DNA of 6,686 nucleotides from an uncultured Alphaproteobacteria bacterium (GCA_934538895.1 CAKTCH010000087.1:1-6686); one strand, 5' to 3'; shown: positions 1-5,578, counted from the first letter of the stretch. Made by a program: numbers and translations. Notes: a model not told the origin generated them from the letters alone.

Positions 1-204
1 AAGCGCTCCCATACAACGGATAACAAAAAAATACCCATTCTTGTAGCCTGTTCCAGATTTTTGCGCCAAATTATCAGCAAGATCCGCTAGTAGGGTAGCC
101 ACTGCCTGATGTTCTGGACCCAAGTGAGATAATTCAGAACTGTCTTGGATAATCTTCCGCAATTCCTTCAAGCGCCGTCGAACATAGAAAGGCTCATCAA
201 CCAT
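1..204 (-). CDS. Hypothetical protein, N-terminal part only (runs off left edge)
   Basis: An open frame starts at ATG (bases 204-202) and stays open for 68 codons to the window edge, so the C-terminus is missing. The peptide begins MVDEPFYVRRRLKELRK and is mostly charged and helix-prone. It has no signal peptide or membrane segment in the visible part; its last visible stretch (about residues 53-68) is more hydrophobic and contains NGYFFVIRCMGAL. I do not recognise a family. Its start lies one base after the stop of the repeat-protein gene, and the purine-rich GAAGAAAGA inside the end of that gene could serve as its ribosome binding site, so the two are probably cotranscribed and translationally linked. 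Base composition is AT-rich like its partner and unlike the genes to the right. That the frame is real is supported by the tight junction and full openness to the edge; function is unknown. Confidence 0.6.
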   Translation of the reverse strand, partial: MVDEPFYVRRRLKELRKIIQDSSELSHLGPEHQAVATLLADLADNLAQKSGTGYKNGYFFVIRCMGAL

Positions 205-205
205 A

Positions 206-523
206 CTATCTTTCTTCTATCTTATAGCCCGACTTTGAGTAGTCTCTAATGCTTGTTCCTGGAAGAGTCGGATAAGCCATTACATCTCCTCCATATCCCT
301 TTTCAACAATGGCGCCAGGTTGAGAGAAATCACGAATGGAAGTCCCAGGCAGTGTTGGATAAATATTTGTTCTTCCGCCATAACCAGTTTCTACACGAGT
401 CCCAGGTTGGTTGTAATCTCTAATAGATGTTCCTGGTATAGTAGGATAGATGGTGTAATCCTGTGCTAATGCGTGATAGGAAAAAGCACAAGTTGCTAAA
501 CAAACCAAGAAATATTTTTTCAT
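206..523 (-). CDS. Small exported protein with three 29-residue tandem repeats, function unknown
   Basis: This 105-residue protein has a classical signal peptide: a MKK start, a hydrophobic core (residues 4-16) and an ALA|QD signal peptidase I site after A20. The mature part is almost entirely three repeats starting at Y26, Y55 and Y84, exactly 29 residues apart. The core is YPT(I/L)PGTSIRD(Y/F), followed by a variable Gly-containing spacer, V/I-E and, in repeats 1 and 2, GYGG. Repeat 3 stops early at IEER. The mature protein has no cysteine, so disulfides or a lipid anchor are unlikely. The ATG at 523 is chosen because AGGGAG (531-536) lies 7 bases upstream. The gene is AT-rich and heads an apparent two-gene minus-strand unit. 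I do not recognise a named family. Export to the periplasm or beyond is inferred from the signal peptide; a structural or ligand-binding repeat role is only a guess. Confidence 0.8.
   Translation of the reverse strand: MKKYFLVCLATCAFSYHALAQDYTIYPTIPGTSIRDYNQPGTRVETGYGGRTNIYPTLPGTSIRDFSQPGAIVEKGYGGDVMAYPTLPGTSIRDYSKSGYKIEER
209..448 (-). repeat. Coding tandem repeat, 87-bp period, 2.8 copies
   Basis: Copies on the minus strand run 448-362, 361-275 and 274-209, the last one truncated. The protein core PGTSIRD is identical in all three copies, but the codons are not: Ser is TCT, TCC and AGC, and Arg is AGA, CGT and AGA. The duplication is therefore old, and the amino-acid sequence appears to have been kept by selection. 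Confidence 0.85.
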
Positions 524-530
524 GGCAAAT

Positions 531-536
531 CTCCCT
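531..536 (-). promoter_or_regulatory. Ribosome binding site of the repeat-protein gene
   Basis: The minus strand reads AGGGAG seven bases before the ATG at 523. It is the best Shine-Dalgarno match near this gene and fixes its start. Confidence 0.6.
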
Positions 537-667
537 CGGGCCGCTTTTATTTAAAGTGCGAGTTTACTTGTTGACATGTTATTTGTCCAGTTTCTCCGCA
601 TAGTGGAAAGTGGATTCGAACTCCAAAAATCAACAAGTTGAAAACTCTATAAATTTACTACCTTCTG

Positions 668-772
668 ACCCCACCGAATTTCACACAAGGCGGGGTGAGG
701 TGTGGAGAAAACGGCCTATAGAGAGACTAAATGGGGCAAATAGAGGGGGGTATGTTGTGCCCACGGTGGGGT
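668..772. repeat. 9-bp inverted repeat with 87-base spacer
   Basis: ACCCCACCG at 668-676 is the exact reverse complement of CGGTGGGGT at 764-772. The right arm also overlaps a small palindrome, CCCAC-G-GTGGG, at 760-770. The function is unknown; it could close a long RNA hairpin or be chance in a G-rich stretch. Confidence 0.5.
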
Positions 773-854
773 AAGGATGACCTTGAAAGATTAGGCACAC
801 TGGGCTTTTGCGGGGTGGTGATGTAAGCGGAGATTCTAGTTCTTATCGGTTAAA

Positions 855-944
855 TGGCGGATGAGGTGAGATTCGAACTCACGGAGGGCGTGAACCCTCG
901 ACAGTTTTCAAGACTGTTGCAATCAACCACTCTGCCACTCATCC
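855..944 (-). tRNA. tRNA-Ser, anticodon UGA
   Basis: The 90-base gene folds into a full cloverleaf with the long variable arm typical of serine tRNAs. The acceptor arms GGATGAG and CTCATCC pair perfectly over 7 bp, followed by discriminator G and an encoded CCA (bases 857-855). The anticodon stem ACAGT/ACTGT encloses the loop CTTGAAA, placing the anticodon TGA at 910-908; it would decode UCA and probably other UCN codons. The variable arm has a GAGGG/CCCTC stem, and the T-arm is GTGAG-TTCGAAT-CTCAC. No base changes suggest a pseudogene. It is transcribed leftward, away from the plus-strand operon. TAATAT at 959-954 could be its -10 box, but no matching -35 box is evident. Confidence 0.97.
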
Positions 945-965
945 ATATTGATGATATTATTTCTG

Positions 966-990
966 AATCAGTTGGTTATGCTGATTTTTT
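966..990 (+). terminator. Weak terminator-like hairpin
   Basis: AATCAG (966-971) pairs with CTGATT (981-986) around a 9-base loop and is followed by four more Ts on the plus strand. The stem is AT-rich and short, and no plus-strand gene lies upstream, so its use as a terminator is doubtful. It overlaps the promoter candidate at 972-1000. Confidence 0.25.
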
Positions 991-1000
991 AATTTAAAAT
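972..1000 (+). promoter_or_regulatory. Candidate promoter of the rhodanese-led operon
   Basis: TTGGTT (972-977), a 17-base spacer and TAAAAT (995-1000) match the housekeeping sigma-factor pattern at 3 of 6 and 5 of 6 positions. Transcription would begin near 1007, giving a leader of about 60 bases that starts at the hairpin of 1012-1026. It is the best plus-strand promoter candidate upstream of the operon. Confidence 0.45.
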
Positions 1001-1006
1001 CTTAAG

Positions 1007-1026
1007 AAAAACGGGGGTTGACCCCG
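1007..1026 (-). terminator. GC-rich hairpin with T-tract on the minus strand
   Basis: On the minus strand CGGGG-TCAAC-CCCCG is followed directly by TTTTT (1011-1007), the form of a rho-independent terminator, although the stem is only 5 bp. It would stop leftward transcription before the tRNA gene, yet no minus-strand gene is supported to its right. On the plus strand the same hairpin would sit at the very 5' end of the operon transcript and could act as a stabilising stem instead. Confidence 0.45.
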
Positions 1027-1053
1027 GCGCTTCCCTGGCGCAGAGTTTTAGCG

Positions 1054-1060
1054 AAGGAGA
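1054..1060 (+). promoter_or_regulatory. Ribosome binding site of the rhodanese gene
   Basis: AAGGAGA is a near-perfect Shine-Dalgarno sequence 7 bases before the ATG at 1068 and fixes that start. Confidence 0.75.
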
Positions 1061-1067
1061 GGGCCTG

Positions 1068-1418
1068 ATGCAAGCTGCGAATGACATTCCCCATATTTCC
1101 CCGGAAGAGGCGCTTGCACGTCAGCGGCGTGGCGCGGTCGTGCTGATCGATGTGCGCGAGCCGGATGAGCTTGAGGTCGTGGCTATAGAGGGGGCGGTCA
1201 ATGTGCCGGTGTCGGCGTTTGATCCGGCGGCGATCCTGGCGGCGGCGGGCGATGACAAGGATATCGTTTTTTTCTGCAAAATGGGTGGCCGGGCGATGAA
1301 TGCCTGGCAGTATTTTACCCGGCATACCGGGCGGGATGCCATGTGCATGACAGGCAGCATTACCGCATGGGCGGCGCAAGGCTTGCCTGTCGTCGAACGT
1401 CCGCCTGTTAAAGAATAG
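1068..1418 (+). CDS. Single-domain rhodanese-like sulfurtransferase
   Basis: The 116-residue protein is one rhodanese domain from about residue 8 to 111. Family landmarks are visible: the DVRE segment (28-31), the EGAVNVP stretch (41-47), the active-site loop CKMGGR with catalytic Cys70, and the C-terminal GSITAWAAQGLPV (96-108). Rhodaneses carry sulfur as a cysteine persulfide, moving it from a donor such as thiosulfate to an acceptor. The six-residue loop with a Cys is the normal size for sulfur-transferring members, so the enzyme should be active. There is no signal peptide, so it is expected in the cytoplasm. It starts at ATG 1068 behind a strong ribosome binding site and is the first gene of the plus-strand array, 26 bases before the YdcF-like gene. 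The context does not reveal its substrate; it could be a GlpE-like general sulfurtransferase. Confidence 0.9.
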   Translation: MQAANDIPHISPEEALARQRRGAVVLIDVREPDELEVVAIEGAVNVPVSAFDPAAILAAAGDDKDIVFFCKMGGRAMNAWQYFTRHTGRDAMCMTGSITAWAAQGLPVVERPPVKE

Positions 1419-1444
1419 CTGACGGGGCAGGGGCTATCGCCGTT

Positions 1445-2230
1445 TTGGAATTCATTGCCGCAAAAATCTTCTGGCTGCTGGTGGCGCCCGCGAACCTGAT
1501 CGGGATTTTCCTGTTCATGGCGGTCGTCGCGCGTGTATGCCGCTGGTGGCGCGGCGAGGATACGTTTTTGATCGGCGCGTTCCTGTTGCTGCTGGTGTTC
1601 GGTTTTGTTCCCGTCGGGCCGTCATTGCTGGCGTCGCTTGAATCGAAATACCAGCGTCCGGCGCGGATGCCGGACGCTATCGCAGGCGTTATCGTTCTGG
1701 GGGGCGCGTTCGATACCTATCTTTCCGGCATCCACGGTGTCACCGTTTTAAACGACGGCGCGGAGCGTGTGCTGGACGGGGTGGCGCTGGCGCGCCGTTA
1801 TCCGGAGGCGACGCTGGTTTTCAGCGGCGGCAATGGCCGGATCACGTACCGCGAACGTACCGAGGCGATGGATGCGGCGATTTTCATGAAGGCTTACCCT
1901 GACGTGGCGGGGCGTACGCGTTATGAGGACCGATCGCGCAATACGCAGCAAAACGCCGAGATGACGTTGAAAATGCTGAAACCGGAGGCAGGGCAGAAAA
2001 AATGGATTCTGGTGACGTCGGCCTATCACATGCCGCGCGCGGTGGAGATGTTTAAGGCGGCAGGGTGGCCGCCGATGGTGCCTTGGCCGACCGATTACCG
2101 CACCAAGGGCCGTGCCGATTTTATGCCACATAAGCTGGATATTCTGGGGAACCTGTACCAAAGCCATCTGGCCCTGCGCGAGATAATCGGGCAGTCTGTG
2201 TACAGCGTGCGGCATAAATACGGGATATGA
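1445..2230 (+). CDS. YdcF/ElyC-type (DUF218) envelope protein, TTG start
   Basis: The 261-residue protein has two N-terminal hydrophobic segments (about 8-29 and 40-59), then a DUF218 domain. Its landmarks are AGVIVLGGAF (80-89), LVFSGGNG (124-131), an acidic-Ser-Asn segment EDRSRNTQQNA (161-171) and LVTSAYHMPRA (189-199). Length and two-TM layout resemble E. coli ElyC, linked to peptidoglycan and lipid-carrier metabolism, more than the soluble YdcF; the biochemical activity of the family is poorly known. The domain should lie on the periplasmic side if the topology matches ElyC. The start is TTG at 1445, with AGGGG (1429-1433) 11 bases upstream. The next in-frame ATG (1517) would remove the first membrane segment and is less likely. 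The gene ends 4 bases before the transglycosylase gene, and its cell-wall neighbours fit an envelope role. Confidence 0.85.
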   Translation: MEFIAAKIFWLLVAPANLIGIFLFMAVVARVCRWWRGEDTFLIGAFLLLLVFGFVPVGPSLLASLESKYQRPARMPDAIAGVIVLGGAFDTYLSGIHGVTVLNDGAERVLDGVALARRYPEATLVFSGGNGRITYRERTEAMDAAIFMKAYPDVAGRTRYEDRSRNTQQNAEMTLKMLKPEAGQKKWILVTSAYHMPRAVEMFKAAGWPPMVPWPTDYRTKGRADFMPHKLDILGNLYQSHLALREIIGQSVYSVRHKYGI

Positions 2231-2234
2231 AGAA

Positions 2235-3374
2235 ATGGCAAGCATAAAAAATAAATGGGGGCGTTTTCTGTGCAATAGCCGCCGCAGGGTGCTGATCGCG
2301 CTTGCCGGGTTGCCGCTGGCGTTTGCGGTGCCGCCGGCGATGGCGCAGGCGCCGACATCGGCGGCGTTCGATCAGATCGTTGCCAGTGTGCGTGCCGAGG
2401 CCGCGCAGCGCGGGGTCAGTCAGGGGACGCTGGATCGCGCGTTGAGCGGTGTGCGTCCGCTGACCGTGGAACATCTGGAGAATAATCAGCCGGAGCGCGC
2501 CTCTACCATTACGTTCGCGCAATATTACGGGCGTCAGGTGACTCCGGAGACGATGGCGGCGGCGCGTGATTTCTGGCGTGCGCATCGTCATACGCTGGAA
2601 AAGGCGGAGCGCGATTATGGCGTGCCCGCGACGGTCATTCTGGCGATTTTGAATATCGAGTCGCGCTTTGGCGTTAATCAGGGCGATAAAAAGATGATTC
2701 CGGCGCTGCTGACGCTGCTGCGCGATGTGCGCGGGGATGACACGCGCGCGGTCAATCGCCGCAAAATGTTCCGCGAGAATGTGATTCAGGCGTTGCTGAT
2801 GGTGGATCAGGGTTATGATGAAATACTGACCCGTAGCAGTTCATGGGCGGGCGCAGTCGGGCCGGCGCAATTCATGCCGGACAGCATTCAGCGTTACGGT
2901 GTCGATGTAAACGGCGACGGCAAGGCCGATATGTGGGACGATTACCGCGAGATCATTCCCTCGGTGGCGCGTTACCTGAGCGATAAGGGCTGGAAGGCCG
3001 GGCAGCGCTGGGGTCGCACCGTGCACATTCCCGAGGGGCTGCGCAAGGATCTGTTTACGGATACGCTATTGCATCAGGTCAACAAGACGCCGGACGAATG
3101 GGCGGCACTGGGGATCAGGCAGTCGGACGGCAGTCCGCTGCCTGCCAACAACGACATGCGCGCGATGCTGATTGCACCGAATTATGATGTAAAGACGGGC
3201 GCGTTCGGCGGGCCGTTCTATCTGGTCTATGATAATTTTCGCACGGCCATGGAATATAACAAGTCGTATAAGTATGCGCTGACGGTTTTGCAAATGTCTG
3301 ACGCGTTGTCGGCGGGGCCTGCGCCTGCCGCCGTTTCATCACCGCCGGTGCGCCCGGCCCTTTATAACCCGTAA
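2235..3374 (+). CDS. mltB: MltB-family lytic murein transglycosylase, soluble periplasmic form
   Basis: This enzyme cleaves the MurNAc-GlcNAc bond of peptidoglycan, leaving 1,6-anhydro-MurNAc. The 379-residue protein has an N-terminal signal (hydrophobic about 19-32, AMA|QA cleavage after A37) with no lipobox, so it is soluble, unlike the lipoprotein E. coli MltB. The catalytic glutamate is most likely E142 in LNIESRFG. WAGAVGPAQFMPDS (204-217) matches the conserved AG-x-G-x-x-QFMPS substrate-cleft motif. DVNGDGKADMWD (224-235) resembles the EF-hand-like site of the family. YNKS (341-344) matches the C-terminal Tyr-Asn-x-Ser signature, followed by a Pro/Ala-rich tail. The signal contains SRRRVLI (15-21), close to a twin-arginine motif. 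ATG 2235 follows the previous stop by 4 bases; the ribosome site is weak (GAAG), which suggests translational coupling. The activity call is firm, but the exact paralogue name is less certain. Confidence 0.9.
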   Translation: MASIKNKWGRFLCNSRRRVLIALAGLPLAFAVPPAMAQAPTSAAFDQIVASVRAEAAQRGVSQGTLDRALSGVRPLTVEHLENNQPERASTITFAQYYGRQVTPETMAAARDFWRAHRHTLEKAERDYGVPATVILAILNIESRFGVNQGDKKMIPALLTLLRDVRGDDTRAVNRRKMFRENVIQALLMVDQGYDEILTRSSSWAGAVGPAQFMPDSIQRYGVDVNGDGKADMWDDYREIIPSVARYLSDKGWKAGQRWGRTVHIPEGLRKDLFTDTLLHQVNKTPDEWAALGIRQSDGSPLPANNDMRAMLIAPNYDVKTGAFGGPFYLVYDNFRTAMEYNKSYKYALTVLQMSDALSAGPAPAAVSSPPVRPALYNP

Positions 3375-3391
3375 CGCCTGGGATTTTATCG

Positions 3392-4387
3392 ATGATGTAC
3401 CGTTTTCTTTTTCTTGCTTCCGTCGTGCTTCTTTTATCGGCCTGTACGGAAACGCAGTATGTGGCGCAGTTAGGCAAGCAGTGGAGCGGATCTTTGGATG
3501 ACGCGCCGGCTTCGACGCAACAGGGCACGTTCAAGGTCGGCAATCCCTATAATGTAGAGGGGCGCACATATGTGCCGCGCGAGCAATATGATCTGGTCGA
3601 GACGGGGATCGCTTCATGGTACGGGCCGGGTTTCGACGGCAAGAAAACCGCCAACGGCGAGATATTCGACAAGCGCGAACTGACGGCGGCGCACCGCACG
3701 CTGCAAATGCCGTCACTGGTGCGTGTGACGAATCTTGACAATGGCCGTTCGATTATCGTGCGTATCAACGATCGCGGGCCTTTCAAACGCAACCGTGTGA
3801 TCGACGTTTCGGAGAAGGCTGCGGAGCTTCTGGGCTTTAAGGGGATCGGCACGGCGAAAGTCAGGCTGGAGGTATTGCAGCAGGAAAGCCTGCGCGTCGC
3901 GCAGGCCGCGCGCATGGGGCAGAGCACGCGCGGCTATGAAGTGGCTATGAACGGGCGTCCCGGCGCTTATCCAGGGGATGTGCTGGAAACGGTGGCTTAT
4001 GACGCGTCCAGCGGCTCGGTGTCCGTGCAGCCCGTAGGCCGCGAAACTTTGACGGCGCCTTCAGATATGGGGGCGCCCGTACAGACAGCGTTGCCGGGCC
4101 ATATTCGTAACGGCGAGTTTTATCCCGATCCGGTGGTGCAGGAACGGCCCGTGACGCGCACGAATATTTATGTTCAGGCGGGCGCTTTTAGCTCTTATGA
4201 CAACGCAAACCGCTTGCGCGACAAACTGGCGGCTTTTGGTACGGCTGTCGTTAAGGAAGCCGATGTGCGCGGACAGCATTTTTACCGCGTCAGGCTGGGG
4301 CCTGTGGGTAATGTTGCGGAGGCCGATCAACTCCTCAGCCGCGTTGCGGGGTCAGGGCATAAGGAAGCCATCATCGTGGTTGAATAA
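3392..4387 (+). CDS. rlpA: RlpA-type septal lytic transglycosylase lipoprotein with SPOR domain
   Basis: RlpA is an outer-membrane lipoprotein that, in Pseudomonas aeruginosa, cuts glycan strands stripped of stem peptides at the division site. The 331-residue protein starts with a lipoprotein signal ending in the lipobox LSAC (Cys18); Thr19 at +2 does not retain it in the inner membrane. A double-psi beta-barrel domain spans about 70-162, with GIASWYGPGFDG (72-83), TANGEIFD including E90, TAAHRT with H101 and INDRGPF with D127. These match the conserved catalytic region, so the enzyme looks active. A low-complexity linker (about 163-257) leads to a SPOR domain (258-331, starting NIYVQAGAF) that should bind denuded glycans at the septum. 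Two ATGs are adjacent (3392 and 3395) and give nearly the same protein. It starts 17 bases after mltB and 54 bases before the carboxypeptidase, which makes denuding and trimming enzymes its neighbours. Confidence 0.94.
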   Translation: MMYRFLFLASVVLLLSACTETQYVAQLGKQWSGSLDDAPASTQQGTFKVGNPYNVEGRTYVPREQYDLVETGIASWYGPGFDGKKTANGEIFDKRELTAAHRTLQMPSLVRVTNLDNGRSIIVRINDRGPFKRNRVIDVSEKAAELLGFKGIGTAKVRLEVLQQESLRVAQAARMGQSTRGYEVAMNGRPGAYPGDVLETVAYDASSGSVSVQPVGRETLTAPSDMGAPVQTALPGHIRNGEFYPDPVVQERPVTRTNIYVQAGAFSSYDNANRLRDKLAAFGTAVVKEADVRGQHFYRVRLGPVGNVAEADQLLSRVAGSGHKEAIIVVE

Positions 4388-4407
4388 TCGGCTAAAATCC
4401 CTATTCT
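4380..4407 (+). promoter_or_regulatory. Weak candidate internal promoter before the carboxypeptidase gene
   Basis: TTGAAT (4380-4385), a 16-base spacer and TATTCT (4402-4407) match the consensus at 4 of 6 positions each. It falls at the largest gap in the array and overlaps the rlpA stop. The evidence is only sequence resemblance. Confidence 0.2.
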
Positions 4408-4441
4408 GTGGAGGTCTTTTTCCCCGCGCTAGAGGATTCCC

Positions 4442-5578
4442 ATGGTCAAGCTTTTCGTTTCCATATTCATATCGTTTTTACTGGTTTCCGTTGCCGCGCC
4501 CGCCATGGCGCAGGATACGACGGCGAAGCAGGCTATCGTGATCGATTACGACACGGGCTTTATCCTTTATGAAAAGAACGCCGATGAAAAGATGGCGCCG
4601 TCTTCGATGACCAAGGTGATGACGGCCTATCTGGCGTTCGATGCGCTGGATCAGGGGCGCGCAAAGCTCGACCAGACATTTCATATCAGCGAGAAGGCAT
4701 GGAAGACGCAAGGTTCCCGCATGTTCGTGCAGGTGGGTACGGATGTGAAGTTTGAAGACCTGTTGCGGGGCGTGGTTATCCAGTCGGGTAATGACGCGAC
4801 TGTGGCGCTGGCGGAAGGGCTTGCCGGTTCCGAGGAGGAGTTCGTCAAAGGCATGAATAAAAAGGCCGCCGAAATGGGCATGACCAATACCCAGTTCAAG
4901 AATTCCCACGGGCTGGACGAAGAAGGCCATTATTCAACGGCGCGCGATCTGGGTATTCTGGCGCTGCACTCCGTGGCCGATCATCCGCAGCATTACCATT
5001 ACCATGCGGAGAAAGAGTTTACTTACGACAACATCAAGCAAGGCAATCGTAACCCGTTGCTGTACCGGAATATCGGCGCTGACGGCCTGAAAACCGGCCA
5101 TACGGATGCGGGTGGCTACGGTCTGATCGGCACGGCGAAGAACGACAAGGGCCGCCGCGTGGTGGTGGTCGTGAACGGCCTGAACAATATGCAGGAACGC
5201 GCGGACCAGTCGGCGGCGCTCATTTCATGGGCGCTCAACGCTTTTGACGATGTGATGCTGTTCAAGGCCGGTGATATCGTCGATCAGGCGGAGTTGGTGC
5301 TGGGGCAGCAGGCCTTTGTGCCATTGACGGTGGAGAAAGATATACGCATTCCGGTTCCGGGTTCGTTGCGCAATGACCTGAAAGTGGAAGTGACATATAA
5401 GGGACCGCTGGTCGCGCCGATCAAGAAAGGCGACGTTGTCGGCGCGCTGAAGATCAGCATTCCGCGGGTGAAAGATTTCGAAGTGCCGCTGGTCGCGGCG
5501 ACCGATGTCGGGAAGATCGGCTTCTTCGCCGGTGCCTTCGCCAAGGGCCTGTTGCTGATAGACGGTGGCAGAAAGTAA
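4442..5578 (+). CDS. dacA: D-alanyl-D-alanine carboxypeptidase, PBP5/6 type
   Basis: This penicillin-binding protein removes the terminal D-Ala from pentapeptide stems in the periplasm, limiting cross-linking. The 378-residue protein has a signal peptide cleaved after AMA23 and all three active-site motifs: S55-M-T-K58 with nucleophile Ser55, S115-G-N117, and K217-T-G219. The peptidase domain covers about 25-255, followed by a beta-rich PBP5 C-terminal domain (about 270-365). The C-terminal stretch GKIGFFAGAFAKGLLLI is hydrophobic and may form the membrane-anchoring helix known in PBP5. ATG 4442 is preceded by AGAGGA (4431-4436) at 5 bases. The gene sits between rlpA and tmk; carboxypeptidase-tmk-holB order is common in alphaproteobacteria. 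The symbol is family-level, since E. coli has the paralogues dacA, dacC and dacD and others use dacF. Confidence 0.93.
   Translation: MVKLFVSIFISFLLVSVAAPAMAQDTTAKQAIVIDYDTGFILYEKNADEKMAPSSMTKVMTAYLAFDALDQGRAKLDQTFHISEKAWKTQGSRMFVQVGTDVKFEDLLRGVVIQSGNDATVALAEGLAGSEEEFVKGMNKKAAEMGMTNTQFKNSHGLDEEGHYSTARDLGILALHSVADHPQHYHYHAEKEFTYDNIKQGNRNPLLYRNIGADGLKTGHTDAGGYGLIGTAKNDKGRRVVVVVNGLNNMQERADQSAALISWALNAFDDVMLFKAGDIVDQAELVLGQQAFVPLTVEKDIRIPVPGSLRNDLKVEVTYKGPLVAPIKKGDVVGALKISIPRVKDFEVPLVAATDVGKIGFFAGAFAKGLLLIDGGRK

Larger units (their letters stand above)
524..854. other. Non-coding stretch between the repeat-protein gene and tRNA-Ser
   Basis: I see no supported gene in these 331 bases on either strand. 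The part near 541-660 is AT-rich. The part from 668 to 820 carries several G-runs on the plus strand (692-695, 733-736, 745-750, 768-771, 812-815), a 9-bp inverted repeat (668-676 with 764-772) and CACAC/GTGTG arms at 682-686 and 700-704. GATTCGAACTC at 613-623 repeats part of the tRNA T-arm at 870-880. No rho-independent terminator is evident after the tRNA on the minus strand. A promoter for the repeat-protein gene should lie here, but I found no convincing -35/-10 pair; TTAAATAAAA just upstream of its ribosome binding site is only AT-rich. Confidence 0.5.

Noticed and set aside
209..448. CRISPR-like array because of the regular 87-bp repeat
   Set aside because: The periodicity is in a translated frame with diverged codons and a conserved protein core; there are no identical DNA repeats with unique spacers.
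488..523. Possible lipobox (LATC, residues 9-12) in the repeat protein
   Set aside because: Thr at -1 is atypical and the hydrophobic core would be far too short; the ALA|QD site after residue 20 fits ordinary signal peptidase I cleavage.
571..576. Perfect TTGACA on the plus strand
   Set aside because: No -10-like hexamer lies 16-19 bases downstream (the sequence there is CTCCGC/TCCGCA), and no plus-strand gene follows.
601..630. A second tRNA gene
   Set aside because: Only a T-loop-like segment is present. There is no acceptor stem, CCA end or anticodon arm at the right distances.
1002..1379. Long minus-strand open frame opposite the rhodanese gene
   Set aside because: Its product is Arg/His-rich with no recognisable domain and it lies antisense to a clear rhodanese gene with a strong ribosome binding site. 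It is a shadow of GC-rich codon use.
2121..2591. 156-codon minus-strand open frame across the ydcF/mltB junction
   Set aside because: It is a low-complexity Arg-rich product antisense to two well-supported genes, with no family signature.
4170..4541. Plus-strand open frame overlapping the end of rlpA and the start of the carboxypeptidase gene
   Set aside because: It overlaps both the SPOR domain and the signal peptide coding regions in another frame, and its product has no domain-like features.
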